Origin: Escarpia spicata
Lineage: Eukaryota; Annelida; Polychaeta; Sabellida; Siboglinidae
Assembly (NCBI GenBank): GCA_963995525.1
Contig: OZ023213.1
Coordinates: 53,262,808 to 53,326,807 of the forward strand
Length of the DNA stretch: 64,000 nt
Direction of reading: 5' to 3'
Shown here in pieces: positions 57,852-64,000 of this stretch. Position numbers and translations under genes: made by a program. Within the stretch, counting starts at the first letter, position 1; each line of letters opens with the position of its first letter. The notes beneath the pieces were generated by a model. It saw nothing but the letters and a program-made list of their open reading frames with translations, was not told the DNA's origin and made no database searches.

Positions 57852-60155
57852 TCACAAGTCACGTGTACAATGAGAACAACTAAATCCATGTTTTGATAAT
57901 ATAAAAGAGTGCACTTCCCGTTTAGTTTGCACAACCAGGGCTGTCTGTTCGTGATCGTACAGCAGGTGATAATCTACTTTCTTCTTGCGATGGAACTTCC
58001 CTTCCACGTTTTGCATTGCGCATTCCATAAACATTATCGGAATGCGGAGGAACAGAGCGACCTTTGTCAGCTCCGCGCGCGAGTCCGCCACGAGGTCCTC
58101 GTAGAACATTACGTGGACAGGTCCTTCGAAATCGTTCATCCAATTCAAATGGAAACGGCGCCACGTTGACATGGATAATCATTCCATAAACAACCTACAT
58201 ACAGATCTACAATCGGTTTGTTGTCGATGTTTTAGACACAGCCAAAATATGTTAGACGGTCAACACAGTTTACCCTTTTACCGATTGAAACGCCATTTTC
58301 TATTTTGATCAGATTTCGTACTATAGATAATAGCTTGTTTTTAGGAATGATTGCAGGGATACCATTTTATGATAGAATAACAGAAAGTGATAGCTTTCGA
58401 ATGATAGCAGTCGTCCAGGAATTTTAGGCTAAAACATAGAAACCTTGAGGTCAATGACAATAAGCTGCTTTTGTATTATAGATCCCTGGATGTGTCTGAA
58501 GCAACTTACTAAAAGTCACCAATAATACTGATTGGGCTAAACGCAGAATTCAAGATGGCACGCGAAACTGCGGCAACCCAACAAGACCTACCATATTCTT
58601 CTAAATGTTTAGCACTATAAATCACAGATGTTTCTAACTAGGGTGGGGTTTTCATCCACCCTCTGTTCAATAACATTCTACCTTTTGTGACACTCGCATC
58701 CGCCATTTTAAAGATGGCGGTCGCCAATACAAATGTCGCAAATACATTTGAGTAATTACGTCACAACTTCAAGGTTTGTCCATAAAATGTCTGCACGACA
58801 AGATCTTCAGTAGTTGTAGCGGACGTTGATTAGAGTGTTCTTGACGTGTTTTGAGCTGACATTTTTTTCTAATTTATATATTTTTAGTGAACTACAGTCA
58901 TTAGAATAAAATCAAGAATTGATGAAGTGGACATGTGTAAAGCCTACGAAGAAGGAGATGTCGCCTCAATATGTTGACTAGTGTACTGTGTCAGTGATAA
59001 ATCATTCGGAAGTGTAATGGTAACCACATAATTCTTGGAAATTCGGGGGTGGTTTTGTGGATATTCCTATTTGCCTATTCACCTGTTTGAAAGGTTGAAT
59101 ACGGAAGTTCTCCTGTGTGTTCTTTGCTATTCTGGCGAGTGAGCTCGGAGAGAAGACATTCAGCAAGATTCCGTACAAGGATCACGGCTCGCGCCTAGTT
59201 CCCACCGCGTGTCAAGTCTCTGTGAGTTTTGACGAGTGTCACAGTGCCGTTGATGACACCTTACCCCCGGAAAGCCATAATCTTTAAGCTTTAGGTCGGT
59301 GTAGACGCCGCCTGTGTATATACCCACAAAACACCGTCGACGTATTATTGGTAGTCATTTGGTTCCATAACTTCACGAACGTCATCCGTGAACTGACAGG
59401 ATTCGCTTAAGAAATAGTTATTTTGCTTTAAACAGGATCACTGATGGGTGTTCAGAAATCTTGCTACAATAATTTATTCTAGACTATATACAATTAACGT
59501 TCGGTTCCAAAAGTGCACATTTAAGTAACAACATAACAACAATTTTAACAGTTAAGGTTGAGTCAGTAAACAAAATTAATGTTTCTGAAAATGAATCAGT
59601 AAAGAAAGTTAATATTTCTGAAGCTGAGGTAGTTTTATAAACGAATGCCAGAGAGGCAATCAATAATCCGCCAGAAGACTGCTGCACCCCATACATGTCA
59701 AAGAACAATAAGTATAATATGATGTACAGTAAAAAAGACAAATTATAACAAGGAGAAAGAAAGAAAAAGCTCGAGCATAACTTATATAAACCTGTGAGAA
59801 AGAACACGTGGGATGTACAAGTTAATTAATAATTGTTCATGTCGAAGATTAAGCGCACGTCGCTCATGTAGGACATATGTCTTTTCAGCGCTAAGATATT
59901 GGAAATGTTGCAACACCTGTCGCACGATATGCCGCATCCACGTGTTTCCCGATCTAGGGAAACTAGCCAAAGCTGTCTTGGGAAGAGGCCGGCTGGAGAA
60001 GTGCATCCGGGGACAGGAAGTGACGGGTCTTCCAGTTGTTCGCTAACCGAAATAGAACCAGTATTTTTCGAAAACCAAGGAAGAACGACCATTAGACAGG
60101 ACGTAACAATGAGCGCAGTAAACCTGGCTAAGTTGCTCGTCTTCAAAGACGCCAT
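57852..60155 (-). pseudogene. WSCD-like sulfotransferase, probable pseudogene
   Basis: Exon 1 (60155-59917) starts MASLKTSNLARFTALIVTSC with a membrane anchor, then, after a one-base frame change near SLPVPGC/MHF, continues FSSRPLPKTALASFPRSGNT and WMRHIVRQ, containing the 5'-phosphosulfate loop PRSGNTW, and ends at CAG|GTGTTG. The last exon (58172-57852) reads TWRRFHLNWMNDFEGPVHVM, FYEDLVADSRAEL, NVEGKFHRKK. An in-frame TGA and no AG acceptor precede it, while LWNDYPCQ in the neighbouring frame looks like the missing start. No 3'-phosphate-binding exons were found in the 1.7 kb between. It could instead be a living gene with sequencing errors in both exons; two independent breaks make that less likely. 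Confidence 0.6.
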
Positions 60156-60212
60156 CCTGCTCGTGTCAGCAGAGGGTTCTCCTTCCGAAACTGTAATCAC
60201 GTGACACTCCAC

Positions 60213-60987
60213 GTGAATCCCTCACCGCTGCTGCAGTCAGATTAATGACGACTGGAACAGGTCAACTTTCAATAACTCGTTCGTCATGTGGACATAAAAT
60301 ATAAAATATACAAAACATGCCCGTTCCGGATGTCGACAACGACGTGATTTATTCGACCAAAGAACAATTTCGTTTCAAATAAACGAATTTGTTATTTTTT
60401 TAAACACAGACACACGCCTACACGCTCGCGCTCACGTGTTTATACGTAGATGGATCCAGATGGTCCAGGTTACCCCCTTTTTAGCGAACATATTTTTGCT
60501 TTTGAAACAACAGAATAAATGGCTGAAACCCAAGTGGAAGTGTCGCCAAATTGCCCCTTTTCAGGTGTTTTGCGAAAATAACACTCGCTACCACCTACAC
60601 CCACCACGTGGTGCTTCAATAGTGCGCCTCCAAGTGGTGCTTTGTGCACATACATATCCATATATTACTTGGCTGTCCACGTACAGCCATGTTCTAAATT
60701 ATACCATTTCAAGAGATTGGTATAACAAGTGAACGGGGGGGGGCGACAACTGAGTGGTGCACTGGGCTGAAAATGTATCCTTAGTGTAATAAATGAGCAC
60801 ATTACTCCTTTTCACGTGTATTGTCTAAAAAATAAACATGTGTGTGATTCATTGCACAGAAACACGAGGATTTCGCGCAGAATAGCATTTCGACCACATT
60901 GTTTCTCGCGTATTCTTTATCAGTTAAAGAGATAAGTATTGTTAAGATTAGTTACACTGTCAGCAGTGACCAATGTGACCGATTGGT
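60213..60987. other. No supported gene
   Basis: Unique sequence. A 98-codon plus frame at 60436-60732 has no recognised feature. Confidence 0.4.
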
Positions 60988-61380
60988 ATTTACTTACTTA
61001 ATTACTACCCGTTACGCCACCTGGCGTTTAGGGCAGCGACGAAGTTCCTCCACCTCTGTCTGTCTCCGGCCATTCGTTGTATGCTGCCCCAGCTGTGGTT
61101 CATTTCCCTCAGCTCCGCCCCCACTGTTCTCCTCCATGTTGTTTTGGGCGCCCACGTTTTCGTTTCCCTTCTGGTGTCCACCAGACAGCTGTTTTTGTGA
61201 TGGCGTCTGCATCCCTGCGAAGGACATGTCCAATCCACCTCCAGCGTCTTCTTTGAATGATGGAGGGCATGTCCTCTTGCTGGCATTGGGCAAGCAACTC
61301 CTGGTTGAATATGGTTCTTGGCCAACAGATCCTGAGGATTTTTCTAAGGCAGGTCGTGTGGAAGGTGGACAATCATGATA
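60988..61380 (-). mobile_element. LINE K, 3' end fragment
   Basis: Two minus-strand frames joined by a shift give TTCLRKILRICWPRTIFNQE, RRRWRWIGHVLRRDADAITK, TPEGKRKRGRPK, then EMNHSWGSIQRMAGDRQRWR. This is the highly conserved C terminus of endonuclease-RT LINEs. It ends in GTAATTAAGTAAGTAAATA, a (TAAG)n tail like that of LINE A. It is 5'-truncated at about 61380. Confidence 0.85.
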
Positions 61381-61749
61381 GGTCCTGCTCCTATTTGTAT
61401 GTTTTTCTTAATGTCATTATCACGACATCACATGTGAATGTCATCTACGTCACGACATTTACCCCAACTTGGTTTCCATTTATTTGTGTTTTTTTCTTGG
61501 AATATTTTCATATAGTATTTCTATGTTAACCTTCTTTTTCCGAAACAGCTATACACAATTTGTTTCAGATATTAGTTATATTTGATTAAGATACAAGGTA
61601 TCGATGTGTCACGTGTGTCACATATCTGACACACTCTTCAATTTAGAGTAGTCAATCACTATCCATATTTTATTACCAGTGGCGCTATGATGAAGTTCCA
61701 TCAGTATGTCACGAGATAACTGATGGACATCGCGTATCACCACTTGACG
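61381..61749. other. No supported gene
   Basis: AT-rich unique sequence between two LINE tails. Confidence 0.35.
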
Positions 61750-61970
61750 ATCTTACGAAGGGAAACGATCTAGAGGAAGTCAGACGAGGCGGAGTAGAGA
61801 CGAACTAGACGAGTTCTGGTACACCATCTTGCAGAAGATAACGCAAGACAGGCAGATCTGGAACAGTATGGCATGTTGAGGCCTTCACCCATCTACGGGA
61901 CAATAATAGGCTGCACGGTGGAGATGAGTCCTGCAGACAAATCGTTGAAAATGAAGTAACCATGAAAATA
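61750..61970 (+). mobile_element. LINE L, C-terminal remnant
   Basis: The plus strand reads RSRDELDEFWYTILQKITQD then RQIWNSMA, similar to the RRWRDELDxF...ADRxxWxxxxEA end found in LINE ORF2 proteins. It is short and weakly supported. Confidence 0.4.
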
Positions 61971-62035
61971 ACCAAGACAGCCACAATAACATAATATATG
62001 TGTAGGCGTCACGTTTTCACTTGCCTACCACAACT

Positions 62036-62412
62036 GGCGTCACCCAGCCAATGGACGCTGGTATTATCAAGAAGATGAAATTCCATCACCGATACATCCT
62101 AAACTAAGACTGGATGCCATCATCGCCCTGAAGTCAGCATTGAACAAAGTGAAACCGGAAAGACTTAAAAACGGCTACAAAAAGCGGGATTCGTCGAAGG
62201 TGTTGAACGTCAAGAAATCGGCGTCGACGGATCAGCAGCTTCATTCAGAAACGTACGTGACAAGCTCCACGTGGTGTATGGTGGCGCTCTGTGTACGAGG
62301 GACGACTATGTTGTTGTGGACGAGACAACAGAAACGTCGGCTACACTCAATGACAAGCAGATCATCGAAACCGTAAAGGCCGGCGGTCACCAACCGATAC
62401 GTGTAGCTTAGT
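62036..62412 (+). mobile_element. pogo/Tigger-like transposon, copy 2, transposase C terminus
   Basis: It matches copy 1 at 5235-5430 (QPMDAGIIKKMKFHHRY, ALKSALNKVKPERLKN, then frame-shifted KAGFVEGVERQEIGVDG) and extends further than copy 1: RNVRDKLHVVYGGALC, then DDYVVVDETTETSATLNDKQ and IIETVKAGG, an acidic tail of the kind found in Tigger transposases. The same one-base loss in the AAAAAG run is present in both copies. Confidence 0.75.
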
Positions 62413-63240
62413 CGGCAAGAAATCGTGTATCGGGTGTCGGAAGGTGTCGCCGACTAAGGAAAATGCAGTGTCCGGAGTTCTTACAACAAAAGACAAGGCG
62501 TTAATCGGCGACTAAGGGACATTCCTAAATCGAATATCCCCGATGGTGTCCGTGTAACAAAAGACTCAACACATGCAGTGTCCGTCGACCGGTCCTTGGT
62601 CGGCGACACCCCGCAACACCGACACAACATATGAGCCAATCAGCAATCGCCTGGCCACTGACGTCACACCCGTACCAGTGGCCAAAAACGTAGGGTGATG
62701 GTTAGTCGTTCAGAAGAGAAGATGGGAGCACGATATCGCGTCGTTTGCTTCTCAATCGCAAGCTTGATCAGATCGAGTAGGAACCTGAAAACCTCTGGTG
62801 TCATCTCTAAGAAATTACGGTATACGTCTATATAATTTTCCCGTAGGCGTAGCCCCTGTACAAGATTGTCGTGTGCTCCATGGTGCTCACGGGCGAACAG
62901 ATGAGCCTTGACCCACTGCTTGCGTTTACGGTTTAGTCTTGCCTTTTCCTTTCTTCAGTGCTGCCACAGCGACGTCAATGCTACCTACCATGGATATTGG
63001 TAGATATTTTGTTGACTCCATCTTCTCCTGTAGTTATTAAATCGGTAATTGTAGTGACATTTTTCTTTCTTTCTCAAAGCGGGAAACAGACGTGTAGAAG
63101 AAGGCGAAACACAACGAACGACGTTCTATGCAACGGGTAGTCGGCGGAGTACTCACTATATTCCATAGGTGGCGCCACTTTTCTTAGTGGTAATCCTAGC
63201 TAACACCAGATGGCAGTAGGGGCTGCAACATGTCGCTGTT
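62413..63240. other. Probable non-coding interior between pogo copy 2 parts
   Basis: ATGCAGTGTCCG and CGGCGACTAAGG/GTCGCCGACTAAGG words recur at 62440-62610. CTCF-like words (AGGTGGCGCC near 63161, CACCAGATGGCAG near 63205) occur near the right end. No gene is supported. Confidence 0.3.
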
Positions 63241-63244
63241 CAGT

Positions 63245-63726
63245 GACGCTGTCGCGCTGACATTTATCCGGGCGTTAAATTTTATCCGGGTGATGTTTAT
63301 GTGCATATGTAAGGCATAACATTTGGCACCAGTAGATCACGTAGTGATAAATAATATCCAATAGTTAAATATGTTTCGTTTGTTATTGTAATACAAGCGT
63401 TATAGTTACAGTACATAATTATAATTTGCTGTTTCAGACTTGTGACCAAGTATAAAAGTAAGTCACGTGACGTGTGCGTGGAGAGGAAACTGTTTTACGA
63501 CAGAATTTTTTATGTATGTGGGAAGCAAACATTTCTTATAATTTATATATATATATATATACATATATGTAATTATATATATATACATATAAACATACAT
63601 AATGCCCGGATAAATGAAAACGCGACAGTCGTAGCTAGTGCTAAATATATTCCCCTAGATACACGCACGCGCAGAAACGTCACCCGGATATTATTTAACG
63701 CCCGGATAAATGTAAGCGCGACAACG
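63245..63726. mobile_element. MITE with about 50-bp inverted repeats
   Basis: TGTCGCGCTGACATTTATCC, then GGGCGTTAAATTTTATCCGG, at 63248-63297 is matched in reverse complement at 63674-63723. A further partial copy (GCCCGGATAAATG...GCGACA) is at 63603-63630. The interior is AT-rich with an (AT)n run at 63541-63600 and no transposase. Confidence 0.7.
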
Positions 63727-63784
63727 CACATGCTACTTTACGGGCGCTAAACACTATTGTTTGATGATCGGCAACAGTCAGATA

Positions 63785-64000
63785 TGTGGCTTGTGGACAT
63801 CAACATGTGTATAATTACCGCATTCACAGATGCCTAAGTGCATTTAGAGGGCGGTCATTTGTGTTAGCGCTGGTATATATCATCTTCGGTTAAGTCGAAT
63901 TTTTGCATAACTCGGATTAAATGTCCCGGTCCGACTGAATCCAACTTAGACGAGGTTTACTCTATAAGCTCACCCAATGGGACAACGAAAAAATGAAAGT
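63785..64000 (+). mobile_element. pogo/Tigger-like transposon, copy 2, terminal region
   Basis: It aligns over its whole length with 5455-5660 (AATTACCGCATTCACA, TGCCTAAGTGCATTTA, ATATATCATCTTCGGTTAAG, AACTCGGATTAAATG, GACGAGGTTTACTCTATAAG). The element runs to the window edge, so its outer end is not seen. Confidence 0.8.

Overview
The window is metazoan nuclear DNA. It has spliced genes, TTAGGG-like tracts, long GT/CA/AT microsatellites, tRNA-derived SINEs and many decayed retrotransposons, with no operons or bacterial-type gene packing. The element mix (several non-LTR families, a pogo/Tigger transposon, a Ty3/gypsy remnant, long minisatellites) and the two kinds of host gene would fit a lophotrochozoan, perhaps a mollusc, but the species cannot be fixed from this sequence.

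Host genes are few. (1) At 103-431 (+) lies the last coding exon of a WSCD-like sulfotransferase, with the rest of the gene off the left edge. (2) One gene is well supported from promoter to poly(A) signal, 31087-37075 (+). It has a TATA box, a short non-coding exon, a signal-peptide exon and one large exon coding for a secreted protein of six FG-GAP/VCBS-like blades. (3) A second WSCD-like locus at 57852-60155 (-) keeps a first exon with the nucleotide-binding loop and a last exon, but has a frame break in each and no recognisable middle exons, so it is probably a pseudogene.

Most of the rest is mobile DNA and tandem repeat. Going left to right: an integrase-derived pseudogene (2.6-3.3 kb); a minisatellite composite (3.5-5.0 kb); pogo copy 1 (5.2-5.7 kb); two more minisatellites (6.5-8.2 kb); LINE A split by LINE B (11.6-16.6 kb); LINE C carrying a terminal-repeat insertion and an in-frame minisatellite (17.6-20.9 kb); a LINE D tail (21.9-22.5 kb); a microsatellite belt (25-29.6 kb); the FG-GAP gene with antisense LINE E in its second intron (31-37 kb); a second LINE B copy (38.2-41.4 kb); a gypsy remnant broken by a SINE (41.5-43.7 kb); LINE fragments F, G and H (44-47.4 kb); LINE I, inserted into a TACATA satellite and rearranged by an internal tandem duplication (49.3-54.7 kb); LINE J endonuclease (55.2-56.8 kb); a MITE and a SINE (57.0-57.7 kb); the WSCD-like pseudogene; LINE tails K and L; and pogo copy 2 together with a long-inverted-repeat MITE at the right edge.

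The most striking pattern is that three unrelated LINE copies (A, C, G) each carry a tandem repeat grown in place from their own reverse-transcriptase coding sequence. Other notable points are the exactly mappable duplication-deletion history of LINE I, its 2A-like motif, and a CTCF-like motif in the insertion inside LINE C. I found no convincing evidence of a wholly new multi-gene system. LINE letters A-L are labels for this window only.
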